64,000 bases of DNA from Mycoavidus sp. B2-EB. Lineage in GTDB: Bacteria; Pseudomonadota; Gammaproteobacteria; Burkholderiales; Burkholderiaceae. The DNA lies in contig NZ_AP021872.1 in NCBI RefSeq assembly GCF_014218255.1, positions 186,001 to 250,000 on the forward strand, written 5' to 3'. Positions within the stretch are counted from its first letter, which is position 1. Every line of letters starts with the position of its first letter. A program made the position numbers and the translations under genes. Shown here in pieces: positions 56,519 through 64,000 of this stretch. A model generated the notes under the pieces. That model was not told the DNA's origin. It made no database searches and saw only the letters and a program-made list of their open reading frames with translations.

Positions 56519-57517
56519 TTAAGCTCGGCGCACTGTTGAATAGGCGCATAACGCTAGCAAACTATCTTTATAGATAGAGCTTGGCAACGAGTGTAATGCT
56601 TTGGCTGCTGCGTTGGCTTCGCGTTCAGCGCAAGCTAAAGCGTAGTCGAGTGCGCCTGAGGTCTGCATGGCGGCGAGAATCGGCGCCGCGTGATCGGTGC
56701 CGCCTTGCTCAATGGCGGCGCGGGCCAAGGCTTTTTGCTCGGCGGTTCCATGCTCAATCAGGTAAATGAGGGGTAGAGTGGGTTTGCCTTCAGATAAATC
56801 GCAGCCGGCATTTTTGCCCATTGAGCCAACATAACCCGCATAATCGAGCCAATCATCCATAAGTTGGAAGGCCGTCCCGATGCGCTGACCAAATTCAATG
56901 GCGGCGGCTTCAAGCGGTGCAGGAGCTTGCGCCAAGATTGCGCCAAGCTGCGCCGAGGCTTCAAAGAGTTTTGCGGTTTTATAGCAAATCACTTGCATAT
57001 AGCGGGTCTCGTCGACTTTGGCGTCATGCATATTCAATAATTGCAGCACTTCTCCTTCTGCGATGACATTTGTCGCATGTGACAAAATCTGCATTACGCG
57101 TGAGTCGTCAACCTCTACCATCATTTGGAAGGCGCGCGAATATAAGAAATCCCCAACTAATACGCTTGCGGCATTGCCAAACAGCGCGTTCGCGGTTTTT
57201 CTGCCGCGCCGCAAATCGGATTCGTCCACCACATCATCATGTAAAAGAGTCGCGGTATGGATAAATTCAATGATTGCCGCGAGTTTGTGACAGGGTTCGC
57301 CATGCGCGCCTAGCGCGTTCGCTACAAGCAGTAAAAGCGCGGGCCGCAGTCGTTTGCCGCCAGCGTTAATTAAATGTTCGGCAATCTGGTTGATGAGCAC
57401 GACTTCAGAAGCCAGGTGCTGTCGAATCACATGATTGAGCTGTTGCATATCGCTGGCGATTGGCGCGAGGATGCTTGAGCTATTTAAAGAGGGGGCGGTG
57501 GTAGTCAACGCAGGCAA
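56519..57517 (-). CDS. ispB: Octaprenyl (polyprenyl) diphosphate synthase
   Basis: Makes the long isoprenoid tail of ubiquinone. 332 residues. First aspartate-rich motif LLHDDVVDESDLRRG, second DDWLDYAG, and the product-length region FIHTATLLHDD are present. The start is TTG at 57517, which keeps a Ser-rich N-terminus common in Burkholderia; the first in-frame ATG (57448) would begin at MQQLNHVIRQHL. It lies next to the ctaG-like gene. Confidence 0.93.
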   Translation of the reverse strand: MPALTTTAPSLNSSSILAPIASDMQQLNHVIRQHLASEVVLINQIAEHLINAGGKRLRPALLLLVANALGAHGEPCHKLAAIIEFIHTATLLHDDVVDESDLRRGRKTANALFGNAASVLVGDFLYSRAFQMMVEVDDSRVMQILSHATNVIAEGEVLQLLNMHDAKVDETRYMQVICYKTAKLFEASAQLGAILAQAPAPLEAAAIEFGQRIGTAFQLMDDWLDYAGYVGSMGKNAGCDLSEGKPTLPLIYLIEHGTAEQKALARAAIEQGGTDHAAPILAAMQTSGALDYALACAEREANAAAKALHSLPSSIYKDSLLALCAYSTVRRA

Positions 57518-57580
57518 AAAAAATAGAGAATGCAGAATTATAAAACGAATGTGAACAACTGCGGATTATAAAGGCCAATC

Positions 57581-58390
57581 TTAATGTGGGCGGTTTTTTT
57601 GTGACAATCGAGTCCAGTGCCGTAAAGCCAGCAGGCCGCCAATACCTTCTAAAAATGAGGCGGGCACCCACATAATTAACCCTCCAATACTCTGATCCGT
57701 TAAGGCCGGCAAGCCAAAGGCGCGGCCGCACAGATCAAAAATTGGATATAGGTCACGTTGAGTAAAAGCAATAATGGCCCCGGCGAGAATTTGCGGAGTC
57801 ATCGTCAAAAGCGGCGACAAAACGCGCAAGCCTGCTCCTAAGCGCGCGGGCGGTGCTGGCCGATGGTCCAATAAAAGCCACCAATATAGAAGGCCAGTGA
57901 CCGCGACGGACCAATTCATGAATAAATACAGGCGCCAGTTAATCATCGATATAAACTGCACGGATGGAATTAACCAGACGAGTACCGAGGCGACAAAAAG
58001 CAATGAAATTAGGGTTGGCTGCAAGCAGATATTGGCCAGCGCGCGTGCCCAGGGTTGTTGAGCCACAGCGCGTAAACGGGTACGCCATAGTATGGGTAAG
58101 CCAGCGCGCAGTGCGCCGCCCGGATAAGCCGCCATGACTAATAATGGTGCCAGATGATGTAATACGAGGTGTTGCAGCCGGTGCGCGAAAAATTCATGCT
58201 CCGCATAGTAATCCACGCGCGTATGCAGGGCGATATAAAATAGAACTAAACCGAACCAAAATGCGCTTTGCCGAACCATGCTCACGCGTGCGCGCTGCGC
58301 GCCGCGTAAGTAGAGCGCGCTCGTGATGACAAAAATCGCAACCAGAAATGCAGATGGCTCCCATGGAGTCAGAAAATGTAGCAATGACAC
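57581..58390 (-). CDS. CtaG-like (caa3-type) cytochrome c oxidase assembly protein
   Basis: 269 residues with about seven membrane segments. The HRLQHLVLHHLAPLLVMAAY segment with several His residues, and FMNWSVAVTGLLYWWLLLDH, are typical of the CtaG_Cox family (PF09678 type). Members take part in assembly of the oxidase copper centre. The start is GTG at 58390. It is read away from the tRNA/tuf block. Confidence 0.8.
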   Translation of the reverse strand: MSLLHFLTPWEPSAFLVAIFVITSALYLRGAQRARVSMVRQSAFWFGLVLFYIALHTRVDYYAEHEFFAHRLQHLVLHHLAPLLVMAAYPGGALRAGLPILWRTRLRAVAQQPWARALANICLQPTLISLLFVASVLVWLIPSVQFISMINWRLYLFMNWSVAVTGLLYWWLLLDHRPAPPARLGAGLRVLSPLLTMTPQILAGAIIAFTQRDLYPIFDLCGRAFGLPALTDQSIGGLIMWVPASFLEGIGGLLALRHWTRLSQKNRPH

Positions 58391-58448
58391 GGGTATAAAT
58401 ATAAGGGTAAAAACGAGTGCGGCTACAGTATTTTTTAGTATACAACAG

Positions 58449-58477
58449 TTGACAATGCGAAGGCTCTACTTGATAAT
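58449..58477 (+). promoter_or_regulatory. Strong sigma70 promoter for tRNA-tuf operon
   Basis: TTGACA (58449-58454), a 17-base spacer and GATAAT (58472-58477) make a near-consensus promoter. Transcription would start near 58484, eight bases before tRNA-Tyr. It probably drives tRNA-Tyr, tRNA-Gly, tRNA-Thr, tuf and tRNA-Trp. Confidence 0.85.
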
Positions 58478-58491
58478 GCCCAATTCTCCGT

Positions 58492-58577
58492 GGAGGGGTG
58501 CCCGAGTGGCTAAAGGGGGCAGACTGTAAATCTGTTGGCTTACGCCTACATTGGTTCGAATCCAATCTCCTCCACCA
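58492..58577 (+). tRNA. tRNA-Tyr (GTA)
   Basis: 86 bases including an encoded CCA. The acceptor stem GGAGGGG pairs with the 3' TCTCCTCC arm (one G-U), and the anticodon loop CTGTAAA gives GTA. A long variable arm and the TTCGAATCC T-loop region are present. Confidence 0.96.
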
Positions 58578-58604
58578 GGTTAGTTATTGAGTCTGCTGAA
58601 TTAG

Positions 58605-58678
58605 GCGGGTGTAGCTCAATGGTAGAGCAGAAGCCTTCCAAGCTTAAAACGAGGGTTCGATTCCCTTCACCCGCTCCA
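58605..58678 (+). tRNA. tRNA-Gly (TCC)
   Basis: 74 bases including CCA. Acceptor GCGGGTG pairs with CACCCGC, the anticodon stem AAGC/GCTT closes loop CTTCCAA, giving TCC, and the T arm contains GGTTCGATTCC. Confidence 0.96.
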
Positions 58679-58697
58679 AGTTAGCTGGGCTCAGCGA

Positions 58698-58772
<75 letters not shown>

Positions 58773-58849
58773 GTCGATTTTAGTAATTGTTTTTTTGATA
58801 CGATTTGCGCGCGGCGCAATGAATGGAAATCCTATTTAGGAGTTAAGGA

Positions 58850-60040
58850 ATGGCCAAAAGTAAGTTTGAACGAAGCAAGCCGCACGTTAACGTAGGAACG
58901 ATCGGTCACGTGGATCATGGTAAAACGACTTTGACAGCGGCAATCACCACTGTATTGTCAATCATCTACGGTGGTGAGAAAAAAGATTATGATCAGATTG
59001 ATGCTGCGCCAGAAGAAAAGGCTCGCGGTATCACGATCAATACAGCACACGTTGAGTATGAGACGAAAGAGCGTCATTATGCGCACGTTGATTGCCCAGG
59101 GCACGCGGATTATGTGAAAAACATGATCACGGGCGCGGCGCAAATGGATGGTGCGATTCTCGTATGCTCAGCTGCTGATGGCCCAATGCCACAGACACGC
59201 GAGCATATTCTTCTCGCGCGTCAAGTTGGGGTGCCTTACATCATTGTGTTTTTAAATAAATGCGATATGGTTGACGATCCAGAGTTGCTGGAATTGGTCG
59301 AAATGGAAGTGCGTGATTTGCTCACCAAATATGAATTTCCTGGGGACGATACGCCAATTATCAAAGGATCGGCGAAGCTGGCTCTTGAAGGGGATGAAGG
59401 CGAATTAGGTAAGCAAGCTATTTTGCAATTGGCCGAAGCGTTGGATACTTATATTCCAACTCCTAAGCGTGCGATTGATGAGCCCTTTTTGATGCCAATC
59501 GAAGATGTGTTCTCGATCTCCGGACGCGGTACCGTGGTCACTGGCCGGGTTGAGCGTGGCGTAGTTAAGGTTGGCGAAGAGCTTGAAATTGTTGGTATTA
59601 GAGACACCGCAAAAACGATTTGCACGGGTGTTGAAATGTTCCGCAAATTGTTGGATCAAGGTCAGGCTGGCGACAACGTCGGAATTTTGTTGCGCGGTAC
59701 AGCACGTGAAGATGTCGAACGTGGTCAAGTATTAGCTAAACCAAAGACGATTACGCCGCATACGGAATTTACGGCTGAAATTTATGTGCTGAGCAAAGAT
59801 GAAGGTGGGCGTCATACGCCATTCTTCAGCAATTACCGGCCTCAGTTTTATTTCCGTACGACAGACGTAACGGGTTCAATTTCATTGCCAGAAGGCAAAG
59901 AAATGGTGATGCCCGGCGACAATGTAACCATTACAGTGAAATTGATTGATCCAATCGCAATGGAAGAAGGACTGCGGTTTGCGATTCGTGAAGGCGGCCG
60001 TACTGTCGGTGCTGGTGTCGTAAGCACAATCATAAAATAG
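58850..60040 (+). CDS. tuf: Elongation factor Tu
   Basis: 396-residue GTPase that carries aminoacyl-tRNA to the ribosome. G1 motif [16 protein letters not shown]3 [21 protein letters not shown]4 NKCDMVD, and domains 2 and 3 complete. GGAGTTAAGG precedes the ATG. The Tyr-Gly-Thr tRNA group ahead of it is the ancient tufB arrangement, and tRNA-Trp, secE and nusG follow as usual. Confidence 0.98.
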   Translation: MAKSKFERSKPHVNVGTIGHVDHGKTTLTAAITTVLSIIYGGEKKDYDQIDAAPEEKARGITINTAHVEYETKERHYAHVDCPGHADYVKNMITGAAQMDGAILVCSAADGPMPQTREHILLARQVGVPYIIVFLNKCDMVDDPELLELVEMEVRDLLTKYEFPGDDTPIIKGSAKLALEGDEGELGKQAILQLAEALDTYIPTPKRAIDEPFLMPIEDVFSISGRGTVVTGRVERGVVKVGEELEIVGIRDTAKTICTGVEMFRKLLDQGQAGDNVGILLRGTAREDVERGQVLAKPKTITPHTEFTAEIYVLSKDEGGRHTPFFSNYRPQFYFRTTDVTGSISLPEGKEMVMPGDNVTITVKLIDPIAMEEGLRFAIREGGRTVGAGVVSTIIK

Positions 60041-60125
60041 TGATAAACTAAGCGGGTATTTTGCCGCGAGGTTTGCGGGGCTTAGGCTGAGTTACTTAAC
60101 TAGCCAAGCCTCGGATTTTCTGTTT

Positions 60126-60201
60126 AGGGGTATAGCTCAACTGGCAGAGCGTCGGTCTCCAAAACCGAAGGTTGGGGGTTCGATTCCCTCTGCCCCTGCC
60201 A
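60126..60201 (+). tRNA. tRNA-Trp (CCA)
   Basis: 76 bases including CCA. Acceptor AGGGGTA pairs with TGCCCCT (one T-G), and the anticodon loop CTCCAAA gives CCA. Discriminator base G is normal for tRNA-Trp. Confidence 0.96.
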
Positions 60202-60215
60202 ATTTGAGATAATGC

Positions 60216-60255
60216 AAAAAATAAGCAGATCCAAATTACTGCTTGATTATTTTTT
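60216..60255 (+). terminator. Terminator-like hairpin after tRNA-Trp
   Basis: AAAAAATAAGCAG (60216-60228) can pair with CTGC plus TTATTTTTT (60239-60255), with a small bulge, and the 3' arm ends in a T run. It may end or attenuate the tRNA-tuf transcript before secE. Confidence 0.55.
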
Positions 60256-60290
60256 GATGATCTCATGGTTTATTTACTTTTCTGGCTGTG

Positions 60291-60671
60291 ATGGCAAATC
60301 CTTCCGTTGATAACGTCAATCCGGCGCAGAGCAAATGGATGCTTGCGTTAGCAGTATTGTTGGCGGTCGCCGGAGGCGCCGCTTTTTATTTCTACGGCAA
60401 TCAGCCATGGTATATCCGTGGCGCGTTGTTGTTAAGTGGCCTAGGTATGGGCAGCGTGGTTGCGCTGTTTTCATCAGCTGGCAAAAATTTTATCGGCTTC
60501 ACAAAAGAAGCCTGGCGTGAAATTAGAAAGGTGGTCTGGCCAACACGTAAAGAGGCTGGGCAGACTACGCTCATTGTGTTTGTTTTTGTATTGCTGATGG
60601 CTGTCTATCTGTGGGTTGGCGACAAAATAATTGAATGGGCGGTTTTTTCGCTGATTTTGGGCTGGAAATAA
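60291..60671 (+). CDS. secE: Protein translocase subunit SecE
   Basis: 126 residues with three membrane segments (two at 15-60, one near the C-terminus) and the conserved amphipathic stretch EAWREIRKVVWPTRKEAGQT. The ATG at 60291 directly follows an in-frame GTG (60288). It partners SecY and SecG; secA at 44 kb is the motor. Followed by nusG three bases later. Confidence 0.95.
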   Translation: MANPSVDNVNPAQSKWMLALAVLLAVAGGAAFYFYGNQPWYIRGALLLSGLGMGSVVALFSSAGKNFIGFTKEAWREIRKVVWPTRKEAGQTTLIVFVFVLLMAVYLWVGDKIIEWAVFSLILGWK

Positions 60672-60674
60672 TAT

Positions 60675-61235
60675 ATGAGTGATACCGCGGTATCTTCTGC
60701 CGGCAGTAAACGTTGGTATGTCGTGCACGCCTATTCCGGGATGGAAAAGAGCGTGCAGCGCGCATTGCAAGAACGTATTGACCGGGCTGGCATGCAAGAC
60801 AAATTCGGCCGGATTCTCGTTCCGACTGAAGAGGTCATTGAAATTCGCGCTGGCCAGAAAACTGTCACGGAACGGCGTTTCTTTCCGGGCTATGTGTTGG
60901 TTGAAATGGACATGACCGATGAAACTTGGCATCTCGTCAAAAATACGGCGAAGGTGACGGGTTTTGTGGGGGGCGTGCGTAATCGCCCAAGCCCGATTTC
61001 ACAGCTTGAAGTTGACAAAATCATGTCTCAAATGCAAGAAGGTGTTGAAAAGCCTCGGCCTAAGACACTTTTTGAGGCGGGCGAGCTAGTGCGGATCAAA
61101 GAGGGTCCGTTCACCGATTTCAATGGCAGTATTGACGAGGTCAACTACGAGAAATCTCGTCTGCGGGTGTCGGTCACCATTTTTGGGCGGGCCACGCCGG
61201 TTGAGCTTGAATTTGGACAGGTTGAGAAGCTGTAA
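60675..61235 (+). CDS. nusG: Transcription termination/antitermination protein NusG
   Basis: 186 residues. N-terminal NGN domain ([39 protein letters not shown]) and C-terminal KOW domain ([20 protein letters not shown]). It binds RNA polymerase and, through KOW, ribosomal protein S10 or Rho. Cotranscribed with secE. Confidence 0.97.
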   Translation: MSDTAVSSAGSKRWYVVHAYSGMEKSVQRALQERIDRAGMQDKFGRILVPTEEVIEIRAGQKTVTERRFFPGYVLVEMDMTDETWHLVKNTAKVTGFVGGVRNRPSPISQLEVDKIMSQMQEGVEKPRPKTLFEAGELVRIKEGPFTDFNGSIDEVNYEKSRLRVSVTIFGRATPVELEFGQVEKL

Positions 61236-61326
61236 TGGTTTTTGCGTACAGTCCGCGTAATGACTGAAGAGGAGCATGGAAGAGTGGCGCAAAATTAGCC
61301 TCTATCTGAAGTGCGTTATGACTCAT

Positions 61327-61343
61327 CGAACGCTTAGCGTTCG
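61327..61343 (+). promoter_or_regulatory. Hairpin in rplKA leader
   Basis: CGAACGC-TTA-GCGTTCG, a perfect seven-base stem in the 199-base nusG-rplK gap. The gap may contain the operon promoter and the L1 autoregulation site. I cannot assign the hairpin to either. There is no T tract. Confidence 0.4.
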
Positions 61344-61434
61344 GCTTAAGAGGTTGCAAACTTGATGATGCGGCAGCGAAGTGGCTGAGCGTATTGCAAC
61401 GGTAGCAATTTTTAAGTTTAACTGAGGTGTTAAA

Positions 61435-61866
61435 ATGGCCAAAAAAATCATCGGCTTTATTAAGTTACAAATTCCTGCCGGGAAAGCGAATCCCTCGCCT
61501 CCTGTTGGCCCAGCTTTGGGTCAACGCGGCTTAAATATCATGGAGTTTTGCAAAGCGTTTAACGCGCAAACGCAAGGCATGGAGCCAGGTTTGCCAGTGC
61601 CGGTGGTGATCACCGCGTTTGCTGACAAAAGCTTCACGTTTGTTCTAAAAACCCCCCCCGCGACTGTATTAATCAAAAAAGCCGCTAAAGTGGATAAAGG
61701 CTCGCCGAAGCCACATACAGATAAAGTGGGTCAAATTACGTTGGCTCAAGCGGAAGAGATTGCTAAGGCTAAAATGCCAGATCTCACCGCCGCTGATTTA
61801 GCTGCTGCAGTGAGAAGTATTGCCGGCAGCGCTCGGTCAATGGGCATAACGGTGGAGGGTCTATAA
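61435..61866 (+). CDS. rplK: 50S ribosomal protein L11
   Basis: 143 residues. The N-terminal Pro-rich segment [20 protein letters not shown] and the C-terminal rRNA-binding domain, ending [17 protein letters not shown], are intact. The ATG of rplA follows the stop directly. Confidence 0.98.
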   Translation: MAKKIIGFIKLQIPAGKANPSPPVGPALGQRGLNIMEFCKAFNAQTQGMEPGLPVPVVITAFADKSFTFVLKTPPATVLIKKAAKVDKGSPKPHTDKVGQITLAQAEEIAKAKMPDLTAADLAAAVRSIAGSARSMGITVEGL

Positions 61867-62562
61867 ATGGCAAAGCTTTCAAAACGTTTACGTGCATTAG
61901 AGGGCAAAGTCGATCGGTCAAAACTCTATCCAGTCGATGAAGCGCTTAATCTAGTCAAAACCTGCGCTACCGCTAAATTTGATGAATCTATCGATATTGC
62001 GGTTCGATTAGGTATCGATGCGAAAAAATCCGATCAAGTTGTGCGCGGCTCCGTGGTATTGCCCGCAGGCACCGGTAAAGTAACCCGCGTTGCGGTTTTC
62101 GCTCAAGGTGAGAAAGCCGAGCAAGCACGTGCTGCTGGGGCTGATATTGTGGGCATGGAAGATCTTGCTGAGCAAATTAAGGCCGGCAACTTGAATTTCG
62201 ATGTCGTGATTGCCTCGCCAGATACGATGCGTATTGTTGGCGCGCTAGGAACCATATTGGGTCCGCGTGGCTTGATGCCAAACCCGAAAGTTGGCACCGT
62301 AACGCCTGATGTTGCAACCGCAGTTAAAAATGCGAAAGCCGGGCAGATCCAATTCCGTGTTGATAAAGCCGGTTTGATTCATGCAACGATTGGCCGCGCT
62401 TCATTTGAAGCGTCAGCTTTGCGCACCAATTTGCTGGCTTTAATTGAAGCCTTGCAAAAAGCTAAGCCAGCCACGAGTAAAGGGGTTTACCTACGTAAGA
62501 TTGCCGTATCAAGCACGATGGGCGCTGGCGTGCGGGTCGATCAAAATACGTTAGCTGCTTAA
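61867..62562 (+). CDS. rplA: 50S ribosomal protein L1
   Basis: 231 residues. Conserved stretches are [39 protein letters not shown] and the C-terminal [21 protein letters not shown]1 usually represses its own operon by binding the leader RNA. Start and rplK stop are contiguous. Confidence 0.98.
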   Translation: MAKLSKRLRALEGKVDRSKLYPVDEALNLVKTCATAKFDESIDIAVRLGIDAKKSDQVVRGSVVLPAGTGKVTRVAVFAQGEKAEQARAAGADIVGMEDLAEQIKAGNLNFDVVIASPDTMRIVGALGTILGPRGLMPNPKVGTVTPDVATAVKNAKAGQIQFRVDKAGLIHATIGRASFEASALRTNLLALIEALQKAKPATSKGVYLRKIAVSSTMGAGVRVDQNTLAA

Positions 62563-62864
62563 GCGTTAGGGCAAAATTTTCTCAGGTGATGCACTGTATA
62601 TGGAATGATTCAGTACAGAGCATTATCCTGTTTTCAGACTTTGGGCAGTGCGGTACGGCAAGGATTGCGTGTCGCGCTGGTTATCAAAGACCGTTGGTGG
62701 GTACGTTGTAGTTAAACAAATCCTTAATTTTTAGCCAACGCAGATGGCGACCCCGAAAAAGTTTCTTAGCATTGAAACCGGTGGCGTTAACGCCTAACCT
62801 CGGACGCCGATTTAACGTGGTGCGCAATATTGCAGATATTGTGCATTCAATTTGGAGTTTAACC
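62563..62864 (+). promoter_or_regulatory. rplJ leader region
   Basis: 302 bases without a supported gene between rplA and rplJ. In proteobacteria this stretch carries the L10-binding leader RNA. Here a hairpin with an internal mismatch (ATGC-CTGTA / TACAG-GCAT, within 62590-62630) and other paired segments are visible. I did not verify the L10 leader consensus. Confidence 0.5.
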
Positions 62865-63374
62865 GTGCCACTCAATAGAGAAGATAAGCAAGCAGTCGTA
62901 GCTGAGGTCGCGGCGAAAGTTGCGCAAGCTCAGACGATGGTCTTAGCTGAATATCGTGGAATTACGGTGGGTGATCTCACTCGGTTAAGGGCGAAAGCGC
63001 GTGAGCAACAGGTGTATCTGCGTGTTTTAAAAAATACGTTGGTGCGCCGCGCTGTTGCAGATACGCCATTTGCCTTGTTAACTGAGCAGATGACAGGTCC
63101 GTTAATTTACGGTATTTCTGAGGATGCTATTGCTGCTGCAAAGGTTTTGCATAACTTTGCTAAAAGCAACGATAAGCTGGTGATTCGCTCGGGCGTTTAT
63201 GAAGGTAAGGTGATGGATCAGGCGGCAGTGCAAGCGCTAGCCAACATCCCAAGCCGCGAAGAGCTACTTGCTAAGCTGTTAGGGGTCATGCAAGCGCCGC
63301 TTTCCGGCTTTGCACGCGCCTTGGCTGCATTAAGCGAGAAAAAACAAAGCGAAGCTCAAGGCGAACCGGCCTAA
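62865..63374 (+). CDS. rplJ: 50S ribosomal protein L10
   Basis: 169 residues from GTG at 62865, with GGAG nine bases before it. The open frame extends 31 codons further upstream, but the conserved N-terminus ([20 protein letters not shown]) and length decide the GTG. L10 binds L7/L12 dimers to the ribosomal stalk. Followed by rplL after 51 bases. Confidence 0.96.
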   Translation: MPLNREDKQAVVAEVAAKVAQAQTMVLAEYRGITVGDLTRLRAKAREQQVYLRVLKNTLVRRAVADTPFALLTEQMTGPLIYGISEDAIAAAKVLHNFAKSNDKLVIRSGVYEGKVMDQAAVQALANIPSREELLAKLLGVMQAPLSGFARALAALSEKKQSEAQGEPA

Positions 63375-63425
63375 GTCGGGCTGTATAAGCAGCCAAAGCT
63401 GATTTCAATTTAGGAGTATTTTAAA

Positions 63426-63797
63426 ATGGCAATAGTAAAAGAAGACATTCTTGAAGCCGTTGGCGCAATGTCTGTTTTAGAGTTAAATGAGCTGGTTAAG
63501 GCATTTGAAGAGAAGTTTGGCGTATCTGCTGCAGCCTTGTCGGTTGCTGGCCCAGCTGGCGGCGCGGCGGCGGCGGCAGAAGAGCAAACTGAATTTACAG
63601 TCACGCTGACTGAAACGGGTGCAAGTAAAGTTTCCGTCATTAAAGCGGTGCGTGAAATCACTGGTTTAGGCTTGAAAGAAGCTAAAGACTTGGTCGATGC
63701 AGCACCTAAGCCTGTGAAAGAAAGCGTGCCTAAAGCAGAAGCTGAAAAAATTAAGCAGAAACTTGAAGAAGCTGGTGCTAAAGCTGAAATTAAGTAA
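63426..63797 (+). CDS. rplL: 50S ribosomal protein L7/L12
   Basis: 123 residues: N-terminal dimerisation domain, Ala/Gly hinge ([16 protein letters not shown]), and C-terminal domain with [20 protein letters not shown] for factor binding. Complete. GGAG seven to ten bases before the ATG. Confidence 0.98.
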   Translation: MAIVKEDILEAVGAMSVLELNELVKAFEEKFGVSAAALSVAGPAGGAAAAAEEQTEFTVTLTETGASKVSVIKAVREITGLGLKEAKDLVDAAPKPVKESVPKAEAEKIKQKLEEAGAKAEIK

Positions 63798-63801
63798 TCA
63801 T

Positions 63802-63829
63802 AATCTTTTCAGCTTTAGCGGAAAAGATT
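63802..63829 (+). other. RNA hairpin downstream of rplL (possible RNase III site)
   Basis: AATCTTTTC and GAAAAGATT form a perfect nine-base stem around a ten-base loop, without a following T tract. In E. coli an RNase III processing hairpin lies at the equivalent rplL-rpoB position; the equivalence here is inferred. Confidence 0.5.
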
Positions 63830-63844
63830 GTTAAGTAGTGATAT

Positions 63845-63876
63845 AAAGGCTGGCGGTTGATTCCGCCGGCCTTTTT
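63845..63876 (+). terminator. Terminator/attenuator between rplL and expected rpoB
   Basis: AAAGGCTGGCGG pairs with CCGCCGGCCTTT (one G-U) around TTGATT, followed by TTTTT. It is a strong intrinsic terminator shape. In other proteobacteria readthrough at this point sets the ratio of L7/L12 to RNA polymerase. No rpoB start is visible in 63877-64000. Confidence 0.8.
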
Positions 63877-64000
63877 GTCCGTGGTGAGGATTTTTAAGAA
63901 ATTAAATGAAAGTAACGTGGGTCAGTTTAAACACGGTATTTTTCTTTAATTTTTAAAGCTAAAAATTGCGTTTAAAATAAGTTTGGTCGGGCAGCGGGTG

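Overview
The window is bacterial chromosome from the Burkholderiaceae (Betaproteobacteria). Evidence is the conserved neighbourhoods secA-argJ-DUF815-mutT-yacG-zapD-coaE-pilDCB, ispB-ctaG next to a tRNA(Tyr-Gly-Thr)-tuf-tRNA(Trp)-secE-nusG-rplKAJL block, and a DciA-like gene near secA. Moderate G+C, several decayed genes and AT-rich orphan genes beside a type III secretion system (T3SS) resemble the reduced genomes of endofungal Burkholderia relatives (Mycoavidus / Glomeribacter / Mycetohabitans type). That lineage is an inference, not a database match.

Layout. 1-8.7 kb: valS (runs off the left edge), yggX and argA on the minus strand, divergent from hrpA, then an IclR regulator. 8.8-10.1 kb: AT-rich patch with a broken Rpn-type nuclease/transposase gene and an orphan protein carrying an F-box-like segment. 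10.2-18.6 kb: housekeeping genes pyrD, NUDIX, aat, ssb, MFS, uvrA and an AI-2E-family permease. 18.7-34.1 kb: one continuous plus-strand T3SS operon of SPI-2 (Ssa/Esc) style. It encodes two unknown small coiled-coil proteins, sctD, a YscE/SsaE-like co-chaperone, sctC, sctF, sctG, sctI, sctJ, sctK, sctL, sctV, sctN, sctO, sctP, sctQ, sctR, sctS, sctT and sctU. The basal body, needle, ATPase complex and export gate look complete. A gatekeeper (SctW), translocators and a dedicated regulator are not visible within it.

34.3-40.3 kb: an AT-rich accessory island directly after sctU. It holds a lipoprotein with a tandem repeat and a basic KRKR stretch, the 3' end of an IS4/Tn5-type transposase, and a family of three related genes (266 aa, 549 aa and one pseudogene) with Ser-rich termini, membrane segments and coiled coils. 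Two of these have the outline of T3SS translocators. 40.3-43.9 kb: a GntR/FadR regulator, a LysR regulator, DciA, and an orphan protein with HGHG and QSC motifs that suggest a clan-CD / C80-like cysteine protease.

43.9-58.4 kb: housekeeping again (secA, argJ, DUF815 ATPase, mutT, yacG, zapD, coaE, pilD, pilC, pilB, CNNM/CorC protein, ispB, ctaG-like). 58.4-64 kb: the translation block, with a near-consensus promoter, three tRNAs, tuf, tRNA-Trp, secE, nusG, rplK, rplA, rplJ and rplL, then two RNA hairpins before the expected rpoB, which is beyond the window.

The main discovery candidates are the orphan genes around the T3SS, read here as candidate secreted factors: the F-box-like protein, the HGHG/QSC protein and the coiled-coil membrane family. 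These functions are inferences from motifs and position. No homology search was run.
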